A stretch of DNA of 64,000 nt from Leptospira adleri (GCF_002811985.1 NZ_NPDU01000023.1:1-64000), one strand, 5' to 3'. Shown: positions 42,792 through 53,682, numbered from the stretch's first letter. Program-made: numbers and translations. Notes: a model not told the origin generated them from the letters alone.

Positions 42792-45182
42792 GTGTATAAA
42801 ACAATAAGACAGATTCTCCCGAAACTCGGATGGTTTCTCCTAACAATCTCGTTGTTCCTGACTCAAAATTGCATTCCAAAACCCAATGGAAGCTCCCTCG
42901 TGGACACTTCCATATTGGCCAATTTCATTTCCGTATCACAGACTCCGATCGATTTGAAGGTGAAAGTTACCGGTCTTACCGGCGGAACTCTCGTTTTACA
43001 AAGCGACAATTCAGATACACTGGCAATCACCCAAAACGGTACTACGAAATTCTCACAGCAAAAAGCAAAGTATTCGGACTATTCGGTCACGGTGGTGAGT
43101 CAGCCGAATGTAAGTCCGAGTCCCGCCATCAACTGTTCTATCTCCAATCCTAAAGGCACGTTAGATCCTTTCTTCGCTTATGTCGAAGTAGTCTGCGCCG
43201 CAAAAACATATCCCGTTTCCTTGCAGGTTTACGGAATCTCTTCTTCCGTCGTAGGAAGTCTTCAGGTTCGAAGCGGGGCCGTGGATCTACTGTCGATTAC
43301 GACCGACGGCGCTCATACCTTCTCCGCTGAAATCCCGGATCAATCCGGTTATTCCGTTCAGATCATTTCTAGTCCGCAAGCTCACGTTTGCCAATTTGAA
43401 ACTCCCCCGCTTCCCGCAGGATTGATCGCGGCGGCTCCCGTAGTGCTCAACGTGAACTGTTTGAGCGTAACAAATTCGATTCCTGTGGATCAAACCGTAC
43501 TTCGTCCTTCGGATTTTATCGATCTTACTTTTTCTAAGAACGTAACAGGTTGCGTCCTCGACGGAGTCAACACTCCGGCCGGAAATCTAAAATTCTTACA
43601 AGGTCCAGCCAACATCACTTATCCGGCTTCCAATAAGGTTCGTGTCGGCTCGGGCGGCGCTTGGCCGACCGGAACCGGACTCTATGTTCGTCTAACGGGT
43701 TGTATCGATCCCGGAACCGGAAAATCCTACAACAACGGAACTCCATTCGTTTTTACTTATACGGTCACCAACGAGGTGAAATACGTGACACCGACCGGTT
43801 TACCCGCGGGCTTGTGCGATACCGTGGCAAACGCTTGTTCTTCGATACGTTACGCGGTGAGCAATTGTTCCGCGGTTCCTTGTTTCGTTTTGGTTGCCAC
43901 CGGAACTTATTCGATTTCGGATAACGCAACGGAAAGAATCGATCTCAAAGACGGGGTCAGTCTTTTGGGAGCGTTCGATTCCGCGTTCACTCAAAGAAAC
44001 ACAAACTCTTTTCCTACGACGATCCAAGACATTTCGCCTTTCGGAAATTGCGGAGCGATCGAAGGAAATACCTGCGCGGCGATCTTTATCGGACCTCCTC
44101 TCGCAAATTTAACCGCAAACATTTTCGTGAATCAATTTACGATTAAATCGAATCCGAACAACCCTTGGTCAACGGGAGTATTTTTAAACGGAGTCAACAC
44201 GGGAGCCAACCAAGCGATCATCGCGGGTAACGTGATTCAGGGAACCGATTCGGCCAGCGCTTATACCGTGGGGACGGTTCGTTCCGGAATCGCTGCCTAT
44301 GGAATCACTCCCAATATCAATATCTCCTACAACTATATCCTGGGCGGATCCGGAAACAGCGCTTCCGCGGGAATCTATTTAAACAACAGCGTAGGAGTGA
44401 TATACGCAAACTGGCTGAACGGAAATTCTCACTTAGGCGCGACCGCGGGGGATTTTTCGACCGCGATCTTTGCTAGAAACCTGACGGCAGCACAGTCTCT
44501 GGCAATCACGAATAACGTGATCAATTCCTACCATTTGATCGGAACTCCCGCAGTCACAGCCGTGAATACTTCTGGAATACGAACCCTAAACGTGAACGCG
44601 ACAAACATTCATATCATACACAATACTATTTTCGGGGGAATCGGAACAACGGATTCTTTCGGAATCAATTCTCTCGGATTGGGAATAGAACATAAGATCG
44701 CAAACAATCAAATCTTTGCGAATTCAAGCGCGACCAATTCGATTTGTATGAACTTTACTCCCGCCCCCGGCCCGACCGCGGAAGTAAAAGGAAACAATTT
44801 ATTCAACTGCACGGTTCTTGCGAAAACTCCTTTGTTCAATTTTGATCTTTCATGTTTAGGAAATCCCGGTCCTCTCAGAAACGCGGCTTGTACGACCGAT
44901 ATCGCTTCGGGAGCGAACGCGCAAAACTTCAGCGCGGTTCCGTTCTTTCTGCCTGCGACTGGACCATTAAACTACTTTCAATTAGGCGGAGGAAGCACTC
45001 CGTCTGCGTGCACTTCGGTCTACGGCGGTTTGGATCCTCTCTATGCGCCCTATTTGACGTTGTATCAAAACGACAAAAACGGAACCGCTCGGACTCAGAA
45101 CGTAACTCCCGCTTTCCCGGTTCCATTGGGTTCTTTCGGATATTCGATCGGCGCGTATGAGTTCAACGGAGTCTGCCAATAA
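42792..45182 (+). CDS. Lipoprotein with duplicated N-terminal domain and beta-helix
   Basis: This 796-residue protein begins with GTG at 42792 after an AGGA site. A lipoprotein signal ends LTQNC (about residue 27). Two copies of a ~75-residue domain follow (about 50-120 and 128-200), each with GxLxLxxxxxxLxITxxGxxxF and ending in a Cys pair region. Next comes a Big-like domain (PVDQTVLRPSDFIDLTF), then a right-handed beta-helix (~330-690) rich in Asn, Gly, Ile strands (NISYNYILGGSGNSASAGIY, IANNQIF). A lipid-anchored surface beta-helix usually binds or cleaves carbohydrate. No catalytic residues are identified. Confidence 0.75.
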   Translation: MYKTIRQILPKLGWFLLTISLFLTQNCIPKPNGSSLVDTSILANFISVSQTPIDLKVKVTGLTGGTLVLQSDNSDTLAITQNGTTKFSQQKAKYSDYSVTVVSQPNVSPSPAINCSISNPKGTLDPFFAYVEVVCAAKTYPVSLQVYGISSSVVGSLQVRSGAVDLLSITTDGAHTFSAEIPDQSGYSVQIISSPQAHVCQFETPPLPAGLIAAAPVVLNVNCLSVTNSIPVDQTVLRPSDFIDLTFSKNVTGCVLDGVNTPAGNLKFLQGPANITYPASNKVRVGSGGAWPTGTGLYVRLTGCIDPGTGKSYNNGTPFVFTYTVTNEVKYVTPTGLPAGLCDTVANACSSIRYAVSNCSAVPCFVLVATGTYSISDNATERIDLKDGVSLLGAFDSAFTQRNTNSFPTTIQDISPFGNCGAIEGNTCAAIFIGPPLANLTANIFVNQFTIKSNPNNPWSTGVFLNGVNTGANQAIIAGNVIQGTDSASAYTVGTVRSGIAAYGITPNINISYNYILGGSGNSASAGIYLNNSVGVIYANWLNGNSHLGATAGDFSTAIFARNLTAAQSLAITNNVINSYHLIGTPAVTAVNTSGIRTLNVNATNIHIIHNTIFGGIGTTDSFGINSLGLGIEHKIANNQIFANSSATNSICMNFTPAPGPTAEVKGNNLFNCTVLAKTPLFNFDLSCLGNPGPLRNAACTTDIASGANAQNFSAVPFFLPATGPLNYFQLGGGSTPSACTSVYGGLDPLYAPYLTLYQNDKNGTARTQNVTPAFPVPLGSFGYSIGAYEFNGVCQ

Positions 45183-45191
45183 AATTTGAAT

Positions 45192-45202
45192 GTGGGAACT
45201 AC
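45192..45202. repeat. Dispersed dyad GTGGGAACTAC
   Basis: This is a partial copy of the GTGGGAACTCCTAC dyad, 10 bp past the beta-helix lipoprotein stop. Confidence 0.4.
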
Positions 45203-45266
45203 TATAAGAATTTAACGGCGAATCCGTTTGTGGAAAAGTGAATCAAAAGTTCAAGAAAGGTAATCC

Positions 45267-45277
45267 GTGGGAACTCC
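45267..45277. repeat. Dispersed dyad GTGGGAACTCC
   Basis: This copy of the dyad lies 75 bp from the one at 45192, again the 75-76 bp spacing seen at 22127/22203 and 24147/24222, and directly precedes a long inverted repeat. Confidence 0.5.
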
Positions 45278-45278
45278 T

Positions 45279-45313
45279 CTTTTTTTAAGAACTTACGGAG
45301 TTCTTAAAAAAAG
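45279..45313. terminator. Perfect 15-bp inverted repeat, probable bidirectional terminator
   Basis: The arms 45279-45293 (CTTTTTTTAAGAACT) and 45299-45313 are perfectly complementary around a five-base loop. The repeat lies between the convergent stops of the lipoprotein (45182) and the ABC-F gene (45414). The T-run sits at the base of the stem on both strands rather than after it, so it is not textbook, but position and symmetry favour termination. Confidence 0.6.
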
Positions 45314-45413
45314 GGATCACTGAATATCTGGCGGCAACTTCTCGGATACTCTAAAAGTATTTCGGATCCTTTTCCAAAAAGTAAAAACGGCCTACGATTT
45401 GGATAAAATCTTT

Positions 45414-47294
45414 CTACATTAAGTTTTGTAGTTCTTCCCAACGCGTTAATTTGTCCGGAAGAATCGAATGAATTTCCGTGAGTCGATTGCCGGAAACGAC
45501 GAGTTCTTCCGGTTTTCCGGTTCCGGATTGAAGAATCTTAGTCAAATCCTGTTCCTCTTTTTCGAGAACCGCGATCTCCTCTTCCAAGGATTCCAGTTCT
45601 TTTTTCTGCTGGAAGTTCAGACCTTTTTTGGAGGATTTTTGCTTTTCGGGTTCGGAATCCTTGACTTCCGTCTCTGGATTTTTTTTGTCTTTCTGCTTAT
45701 TTAGATAATTCTTATATTCCAAATATTCGGAATAGTTCCCCGGGAACTTTTCGACCGTTCCATTTCCCTGAAACACGAAAAGATAATCCACGGTCCTATC
45801 CATAAAGTAGCGATCGTGGGAAACCACAAGAATACAACCTCCGTATTCCGAAAGGAATTCCTCCAAAACGGAAAGTGTGCGTATGTCCAAATCGTTTGTG
45901 GGTTCGTCGAGGATAAGAAAATTAGGATTGGTCATCAGAATTGAAACGAGATAGAGCCTTCTTTTTTCTCCGCCGGAAAGGTTTTTGATAAAGTTAGCCT
46001 GAAGCCTTCCGTCAAAAAGAAAAAGTTCCAACATGTCGGCGGCGCTCATAATCGAACCGTCGCTCATCTTCACGGAAACTCCGCATTCTTTTTTGATATA
46101 TTCAATTACTCGCATGTCCCCTGAAAGTTCTCGGGAAACTTGATCGAAATAGCCGAAACTCGTATTCATTCCCACGCTTACGTCTCCTGAATCCGGAGTT
46201 TCTCTTCCTGTGATCAAGTTGAGCAATGTGGATTTACCGGCGCCGTTCGGACCTACGATTCCGATTCTTTCTCCGTTTTTAAACGTATAAGAGAATCCTT
46301 TAATCAAAGGCGATTTGTACGACTTCGTAAGATTTTTCAATTCAAGAATTTTTTTACCAAGCCTTCTTCCCGAAACCGAAAAATCCAAAACGATCTCTTT
46401 GCCGGTTTTTTTCCGATTCATCACTTCGAGCGCGCGGTCGGTTCTTCCCTTTTGTTTTGTTCCGCGGGCTTTCGGTTGTCTTCGCAACCATTCCAATTCT
46501 TTTTTGATAAATCGTTTTTCTTTGTGTTCCGTTTTTTCTTTTACGATTTCGGCTTCGGCTTTTTTTTCGAGATAGAAACCGAAGTTTCCGGGAAAGGATA
46601 ATAAATTTCCATTCTCAAGTTCGATGATTCGATCCGTCACTTCTTCCAAAAAATAACGATCGTGAGTCACGAGTAGAACCGCCTTTTTGGTTTCGGTTAG
46701 ATAATCCTGGAGCCAGACGATTGTGTCGACGTCCAAGTGGTTTGTGGGTTCGTCCAATACGAGAAGATTGGATTCTTCCATAAGAGTTTGAACGAGCGCG
46801 ACTTTTTTGAGCATTCCTCCGGAAAGAGAATTCATCTTTAGGGAAAGATCTGGAAGATCCAATTCTTTCAAAAGGGAACGAAACCAAGCCTCGAGTTCCC
46901 AGGCGCCGAGTCGATCCATCTCCTGCATGATTTTTTCGTATTCTTTTTCGATCTCCGGATCTCCGGAGCCAAGTTTTTCACAAAGGTTTTCGTAAGTTCG
47001 AATCGTACCGAGGATCGGACTTTTACTGGAAAAGATATGTTCTAAGATCGTATGTTCGGCGTCGTAAACGGGAGATTGGGAAAGAACCGCGATCTGCAGA
47101 ATCTTATTTTTAAGAATTTGTCCCGAGTCGGGAACGTCCAATCCGGCGAGCATTTTGAGAAGAGTAGATTTTCCGGAACCGTTGATTCCGAGAATCCCGA
47201 TCTTCTCGCCTTCGTTGATGCCGAAACTGATTTGATTAAAAAGGACTTTATCGCCGATCTCTTTCGAGATCTTATCTACGGAAATTAAATTCAT
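45414..47294 (-). CDS. ABC-F family ATPase (Uup-like)
   Basis: This 626-residue soluble protein has two ABC ATPase domains and no membrane part. Walker A sites are GINGSGKST (~36) and GPNGAGKST (~345). Signatures are LSGGMLKKVAL and LSGGEKRRLYL, and the Walker B segments are LLVLDEPTNHLD and FLILDEPTNDLD. A coiled C-terminal extension rich in Lys/Glu (EKQKSSKKGLNFQQKKELES) points to Uup-like rather than EttA-like proteins. ABC-F proteins act on the ribosome or on branched DNA/RNA intermediates. It is monocistronic. Confidence 0.9.
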   Translation of the reverse strand: MNLISVDKISKEIGDKVLFNQISFGINEGEKIGILGINGSGKSTLLKMLAGLDVPDSGQILKNKILQIAVLSQSPVYDAEHTILEHIFSSKSPILGTIRTYENLCEKLGSGDPEIEKEYEKIMQEMDRLGAWELEAWFRSLLKELDLPDLSLKMNSLSGGMLKKVALVQTLMEESNLLVLDEPTNHLDVDTIVWLQDYLTETKKAVLLVTHDRYFLEEVTDRIIELENGNLLSFPGNFGFYLEKKAEAEIVKEKTEHKEKRFIKKELEWLRRQPKARGTKQKGRTDRALEVMNRKKTGKEIVLDFSVSGRRLGKKILELKNLTKSYKSPLIKGFSYTFKNGERIGIVGPNGAGKSTLLNLITGRETPDSGDVSVGMNTSFGYFDQVSRELSGDMRVIEYIKKECGVSVKMSDGSIMSAADMLELFLFDGRLQANFIKNLSGGEKRRLYLVSILMTNPNFLILDEPTNDLDIRTLSVLEEFLSEYGGCILVVSHDRYFMDRTVDYLFVFQGNGTVEKFPGNYSEYLEYKNYLNKQKDKKNPETEVKDSEPEKQKSSKKGLNFQQKKELESLEEEIAVLEKEEQDLTKILQSGTGKPEELVVSGNRLTEIHSILPDKLTRWEELQNLM

Positions 47295-47340
47295 GGGACA
47301 GTTGCAGAGTCCCTATCGAAGCGCAAGAGGACAAGTGTTT

Positions 47341-48753
<1,413 letters not shown>

Positions 48754-48941
48754 GATTCCGTTCTTATCAGGCAACTTACTTTTCAGAGTGAGAGACGTCA
48801 ACCAAACGCAAACGGAGATCCCCTCTCGTATTATCAAACAGAATGAAATTCAACCCGAAAGAAAAAAGAAGTTCGTAATTTAAGAATATGGAAAAATCGA
48901 TCGATTCTCAAAAAAAATGAGGCTGTGAAGGATGGTATATT

Positions 48942-48972
48942 TTCTACACAATGTTTTTTGAATTGTGTAGAA
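48942..48972. promoter_or_regulatory. 11-bp perfect dyad in divergent kinase promoter region
   Basis: TTCTACACAAT (48942-48952) and ATTGTGTAGAA (48962-48972) are perfect inverted arms around a nine-base T-rich spacer. The dyad lies about 95 bp upstream of the hybrid kinase start and 190 bp upstream of the divergent kinase. It looks like an operator or a short RNA hairpin. Confidence 0.55.
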
Positions 48973-48973
48973 T

Positions 48974-48987
48974 CAAAGTATACTTTG
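48974..48987. promoter_or_regulatory. 14-bp perfect palindrome CAAAGTATACTTTG
   Basis: This perfect palindrome abuts the 11-bp dyad at 48942-48972 in the same divergent promoter region. It contains TATACT, which could also serve as a -10 element for the hybrid kinase. An operator overlapping a promoter is plausible. Confidence 0.5.
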
Positions 48988-49066
48988 CATTTTTGCTTTT
49001 ATTTTGCTTGTTTAGTGATTCAACTCATTGAATTATACTACTCTCATCTTTAATTATAGAAAGCAA

Positions 49067-52000
49067 ATGACTCCTTTCGGAACCGACTCAAACTTTTTAC
49101 TTCTCAATTCCGCGGGCGAAGCGATGACCTGGCATATCGACCCGGCTTGGGAAGAATTCCCGCTCAATCTTAAAAAAAGCACGAACCCTGCAGATTGGGA
49201 CTGGGCCCAACCCGGGGAATGGATCTCCTTTTGGAAAGGAGCGGACACGGACGAAACCTCCCGAATCTCCCGGGAGCTGGTGCTTCGCGGAAAGAAAGGA
49301 AAATCCTTCTCGTTTTTTTTCCAAATTTGTCGCGTGGAAAACGGACATAAACTAATGTTCGTTTCCAAAAATCCTTTTCGGGAAGAATCTCAAACACCGG
49401 GCATTTTTTCGAAAGATTCAGAACTCAGAACGATGATCTTTCAAAGATCGGCTAACGCGATCCTGCTTCTGGAACCGGAAACGGATATCGTAATCGAAAA
49501 CAATCTGACCGCGCTTCAATACTTTGCGGCCAGGCATTCCGATTTAGTCGGAGTTACTTTTACTGCCCTTCTCGAGGAGGGATTTTCCCTATTGGACTAT
49601 CAATCGATGAAAAAGCGGGTTTCGGAAGGAGAATCTTACAACTGGGAAGTCGAGTTCAAAACATTCGATCGAAAAAATTTTTGGGGAAACGTTTCATTTA
49701 GAATTTTGGCTTCCAGTCTGAACAAGATCATTCTGGTTCAGATCAAAGACATCACCGAAAAAATCATCGCTCGAAAATCGCTCGTAGAACAATCGATCAA
49801 GATCGCCGAACACGAAGCCAATCTGAACGCCGTCATCGAAAATTCGGAAGCCATGATCTGGTCGATCAACAAAAATTACGAAATCATTATATACAATTCC
49901 TCTTTCTTCGCCGAGATAAAGAAATACTTTCAAAAAGAAATCTATCCCGGTTACAAAATTTTCAACGTGGGAATATCCGAGGAAGAAATCCGAAAATGGA
50001 AGAACTACTATGATCGTGCGCTTTCCGACGAACGTTTCCAAATCACCGGATCCAGGTCTTTGGATGGGGCGACGGTATTTACCGAAACGTCTTTTTATCC
50101 GATAAAGAATTCGATCGGTGAAATCACCGGGGTCAGCGCGGTCTCTGTGGATATAACGGAGAAAAAATTAGCGGAGGAAAAGTTCAGGCTTCTTTTCGAA
50201 CATTCGAGCGAACCTCACGTTCTCTACGACGAATCCGGAATCTTCGAATGTAATCCCGCCACTTTGAATATGCTTCGTTGCGAGGATAAAAATCTGATTC
50301 TGGGAAAACATCCCTCGTATTTTTCCGCAGAAAAACAAACCGACGAAAGACGATCTCGAGAAAAAGCGGATGAAACTGAAATTATGGCCAGAAGGAGAGG
50401 AGTCTACACGTTTGAAAGGATCTACAGACGTTTTAACGGAGAGGAATTCCCGACCGAAATCACTCTGACTCCGATGAGGATGTATCAAAAGCAGGTGTTT
50501 TTAGCGGTTTGGCACGAAATCACCGAAAGAAAAGTATATGAGGATTCTCTAAAGCGAGCGAAAGAAACCGCGGAGGCCGCCTCAAAAGCAAAGTCCGACT
50601 TTTTAGCGATGATGAGCCACGAAATAAGAACTCCTCTGAACGGCGTAATCGGAACGGTGAGTCTTTTGGAGGGAACTTCTCTCAACTTGGAACAAAAGGA
50701 ATATCTGGATATCATCAAATCGAGCGGGCAAAATCTTCTCATTTTGTTAAACGACATCTTGGATCTTTCCAGGATCGAATCCGGACAACTCAAATTGGAA
50801 ATGCAGCCGGTTTCCCCTCAAAAACTGAGCGAAGAAGTCTGCAATTTATTCCGACCCATGGCGGAAGAAAAAGGATTGGTTGTCGAATTGAAAATCTCCG
50901 AGTTGGTTCCTCATTGGATTGTCTCGGATCCTTATCGACTCAGACAGATTCTTATGAACCTTCTGGGAAACTCGATCAAGTTTACGGAGAAAGGAAAAAT
51001 CGTCCTCAACGTGGAAGCGGAAAAGTTCCCGAACGAAAAGTTAAGAATTATCTTTCGACTTCAAGACACCGGAATCGGAATTCCGGAGGAAAAATTGGAA
51101 CTTCTTTTCAAAGCCTTCAGCCAAGTGGACTCCTCCACTACGAGAAGATACGGAGGTTCCGGACTCGGACTTACCATCAGTAAAAAATTAGCCGAGTTGA
51201 TGAAGGGCGAAATCATCGTCAAAAGCCAGGTGGACAAAGGATCCGAATTCACTCTATCCATCATCAGCGAAAAATTGGATTATAAAATTTCGGTCGGAGT
51301 TTTGGAATTACATTCCAAAAACTTAGCGAAGGTCGCGGTCGTTTCCATTCAGGACTACGTTCTCAAAGAACAAATCAAAAAATTCTGCGAAAGAAACGGT
51401 TTCTCCGTAAAACTCGCGCGAACCGCTAAGGACGTGATCCGGATCATTTCAGAAGAGGAAAGAATCGGAATTTTTCTCACGGACCTCAATCTTCCGGACA
51501 TGAATCTTCCCGAAATTTTGGACGAACTCAAAAACGAAGCGCCTAACATTAAACTCACGATCATTCTTTTTATGGAGAACGAATTACGGAATTCTTATCA
51601 TTTGGTGACTCAAGGTCTTTTTAATCGGCCGGGTTTTAAGATATTTATGATGTTTAAGCCGATCCTTTTGGACGAGCTGAGTAAAATTTTTGACAAAGCG
51701 TTTCCTACACGGACCGCAAAAACGGAGGAAGGACTCGAAAAAGGGAAAATTCTTTCGGAAAGAATTCCGTTAAAAATTCTTTTGGTGGAAGACAACGTGA
51801 TCAATCAAAAGATCGCGATTCGTCTTTTAAGCAAACTCGGGTACGCCGTGGACACGGCGAACAACGGAGTCGAGGCCCTTAGCAGCTTAAAAAATCAGAT
51901 CTATCAGTTGATCTTTATGGACATTCAAATGCCCGAGATGGACGGTTTCGAAACTACGCAGCATATCAGAAAAGACTTCACCAATCCGAATCCTATCATC

Positions 52001-52132
52001 GTTGCAATGACGGCTAACGCGATGGAGGGAGACAAGGAAAAATGTATCGACGCAGGCATGAACGCATACATCGCCAAGCCGATTCAGATTCAGGATATCG
52101 AATCTACGATCTTACATCTATTTCAGTCCTGA
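49067..52132 (+). CDS. Hybrid sensor histidine kinase with two receiver domains
   Basis: The ATG at 49067 (MTPFGTDSNFLL), with AGAAAG upstream, is preferred over TTG 49028. The 1021-residue protein has an N-terminal variable region and about three PAS domains (to ~500). A HisKA domain with MMSHEIRTPLNGVIG and an HATPase with NLLGNSIKFTEKG, QDTGIGIPEE and GSGLGLTISKKLAE come next. A first receiver lacks the usual N-terminal acidic pair (VAVVSIQD), though it keeps LTDLNLPDM. A canonical second receiver follows (LVEDNVIN, MDIQMPEMDGF). It is cytoplasmic, BarA/LuxQ-like in architecture without the membrane part. Its end overlaps the convergent hydrolase gene by 15 bp. Confidence 0.92.
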   Translation: MTPFGTDSNFLLLNSAGEAMTWHIDPAWEEFPLNLKKSTNPADWDWAQPGEWISFWKGADTDETSRISRELVLRGKKGKSFSFFFQICRVENGHKLMFVSKNPFREESQTPGIFSKDSELRTMIFQRSANAILLLEPETDIVIENNLTALQYFAARHSDLVGVTFTALLEEGFSLLDYQSMKKRVSEGESYNWEVEFKTFDRKNFWGNVSFRILASSLNKIILVQIKDITEKIIARKSLVEQSIKIAEHEANLNAVIENSEAMIWSINKNYEIIIYNSSFFAEIKKYFQKEIYPGYKIFNVGISEEEIRKWKNYYDRALSDERFQITGSRSLDGATVFTETSFYPIKNSIGEITGVSAVSVDITEKKLAEEKFRLLFEHSSEPHVLYDESGIFECNPATLNMLRCEDKNLILGKHPSYFSAEKQTDERRSREKADETEIMARRRGVYTFERIYRRFNGEEFPTEITLTPMRMYQKQVFLAVWHEITERKVYEDSLKRAKETAEAASKAKSDFLAMMSHEIRTPLNGVIGTVSLLEGTSLNLEQKEYLDIIKSSGQNLLILLNDILDLSRIESGQLKLEMQPVSPQKLSEEVCNLFRPMAEEKGLVVELKISELVPHWIVSDPYRLRQILMNLLGNSIKFTEKGKIVLNVEAEKFPNEKLRIIFRLQDTGIGIPEEKLELLFKAFSQVDSSTTRRYGGSGLGLTISKKLAELMKGEIIVKSQVDKGSEFTLSIISEKLDYKISVGVLELHSKNLAKVAVVSIQDYVLKEQIKKFCERNGFSVKLARTAKDVIRIISEEERIGIFLTDLNLPDMNLPEILDELKNEAPNIKLTIILFMENELRNSYHLVTQGLFNRPGFKIFMMFKPILLDELSKIFDKAFPTRTAKTEEGLEKGKILSERIPLKILLVEDNVINQKIAIRLLSKLGYAVDTANNGVEALSSLKNQIYQLIFMDIQMPEMDGFETTQHIRKDFTNPNPIIVAMTANAMEGDKEKCIDAGMNAYIAKPIQIQDIESTILHLFQS

Positions 52133-53083
52133 GGAAAGATCGGATTCTCCCTTTAGAAATTTTGCGTAGATTCCGGCCGTTTCAGTCGGACGTTCGAGCA
52201 TCGGACTGTGTCCGCATTCTTTTAAGATCACCCTCGTAGAATTGTGAATTCCCTTGAGAAGAACGTCCGAAGAGCTGATATGAATGACTCTGTCGGTATC
52301 ACCCCAGACTATTAGAGTTCTTGCATGTATTAGTTTCATTCTTTCTTCGAGCACCGATATCCGAGAGCGCAAGTCCTTGTATATCTTTTCGTTGAACTCC
52401 CTATTGCGAATCGACTTCTCGGCGAAATACCCTTTCAAAAAGGACGGAATCGAAGGCGGTTTTACGAAAACGAAATTCAAAAGAAAATCGAATTCCTCTT
52501 CGTTGTTCGCAACGAGCGGATTTTTTCCTTTCGAAAGATGCATTGAAAGTTCGCTCGGGGTCGGAGACTGAACGCCCGCCGAATCCAAAAGGCCGAGCGT
52601 CAGAATTTTATCGGGATAAGTCGCCGCGTAAACTCCGGAGATGGAACCTCCCATCGAATTTCCAATGATATGAAACTTATCGATTCCGATCGACTTTGTA
52701 AACTCGTCCAAACGAGAAACTTGAGTAAGAATCGAATATTCATCCTCTGGCTTTCGATCGTTCTCGCCGAAGCCCGGAAGATCTGGAATCACAACGTGAT
52801 AAGAATCCGTAAGAGTTCTTACAAACCTGGTCCAGTTGTCCTTATCGCCCCCGAACCCGTGGATCAATAGGATCGTTTCTCCCTTGCCGCCTTCGAGATA
52901 AGTCCATTTGTAAGCGCCGACTTGAATTTCTTTTTTTTCTAAGTTAGATTGATAACGTTCGTAGTACAACGCCGAAGAAACGAGAGTCGACGTGCAGGAG
53001 TGAAAGGAAATCGAAACGCCGATGAACAGAAGTAAGGCGAAGACAAGACGGGAGAAACGAAACGCGGAAGTATTATTTTTCAT
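52118..53083 (-). CDS. Alpha/beta-hydrolase lipoprotein
   Basis: This 321-residue protein has a lipoprotein signal ending SFHSC (about residue 30). The alpha/beta-hydrolase fold shows LIHGFGGDKDNW, VIPDLPGFGEND, the nucleophile elbow GNSMGGSIS, an acid near VWGDTDRVI and the catalytic His in CGHSPMLERP. It resembles MhpC-type serine hydrolases tethered to the envelope. It follows the cNMP-binding gene by 69 bp on the same strand. The substrate is unknown. Confidence 0.83.
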   Translation of the reverse strand: MKNNTSAFRFSRLVFALLLFIGVSISFHSCTSTLVSSALYYERYQSNLEKKEIQVGAYKWTYLEGGKGETILLIHGFGGDKDNWTRFVRTLTDSYHVVIPDLPGFGENDRKPEDEYSILTQVSRLDEFTKSIGIDKFHIIGNSMGGSISGVYAATYPDKILTLGLLDSAGVQSPTPSELSMHLSKGKNPLVANNEEEFDFLLNFVFVKPPSIPSFLKGYFAEKSIRNREFNEKIYKDLRSRISVLEERMKLIHARTLIVWGDTDRVIHISSSDVLLKGIHNSTRVILKECGHSPMLERPTETAGIYAKFLKGESDLSSGLK

Positions 53084-53152
53084 CCATATATTCCTTATAG
53101 GTCGGCGAGAAAAACCCGGATCCGATTTTCGAACCCGGCTCGCGGCTTAAAA

Positions 53153-53629
53153 TCAGATCGTAAATCTTTTTCTAAGTTCTCTCGCGTAAGTCAAATCGTG
53201 CGTGAGCATTCTCAATCGTTTCGCCAAAAAATGAGAAATCGACTGATAGAATTTTAGGGACGCCTTCGCGTCCTTAGCGAAAACGTCGTTGAGGTGATCG
53301 TATGGAATTCTTAAAAGTTCGGATCTTTCCATCGCTTCGACGGAAGCGGAACGTTTGCCCGGATCTAAAAACGGAAGTTCGCCGAAATGATCGCCGGTGG
53401 CAATCGTGGTAACGTTGACGTCGTCGCCTTTTTCAGTGGAAGTGAGCACCTTTAACGTACCGTAGATGACAACAAAAAACGCTTTTGCTTCGTTGCCTTC
53501 GTGAAAGATGGCGTCGCCTTGTTCGTAAACTTTGTATTCCGTCTTCTCGGCGATCGAACTCAATTCGTCTTCCGTAAAATTGGAAAATAGATAAATCTGT
53601 TTTAGAATTTCTTCTTTTGTATGTTGCAT
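53153..53629 (-). CDS. Stand-alone cyclic nucleotide-binding domain protein
   Basis: This 158-residue protein is essentially one CRP-type cNMP-binding domain. Its phosphate-binding cassette is GDHFGELPFLDPGKRSASV, with Glu and Arg in the ligand-contact positions. A short C-terminal helix follows, without a DNA-binding helix-turn-helix. It could be a diffusible cAMP-responsive regulator of a partner protein. The window also encodes an adenylate cyclase. It lies 85 bp downstream of a PAS kinase on the same strand. Confidence 0.88.
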   Translation of the reverse strand: MQHTKEEILKQIYLFSNFTEDELSSIAEKTEYKVYEQGDAIFHEGNEAKAFFVVIYGTLKVLTSTEKGDDVNVTTIATGDHFGELPFLDPGKRSASVEAMERSELLRIPYDHLNDVFAKDAKASLKFYQSISHFLAKRLRMLTHDLTYARELRKRFTI

Positions 53630-53649
53630 AATATTTCCCGAAATGCGAG

Positions 53650-53682
<33 letters not shown>

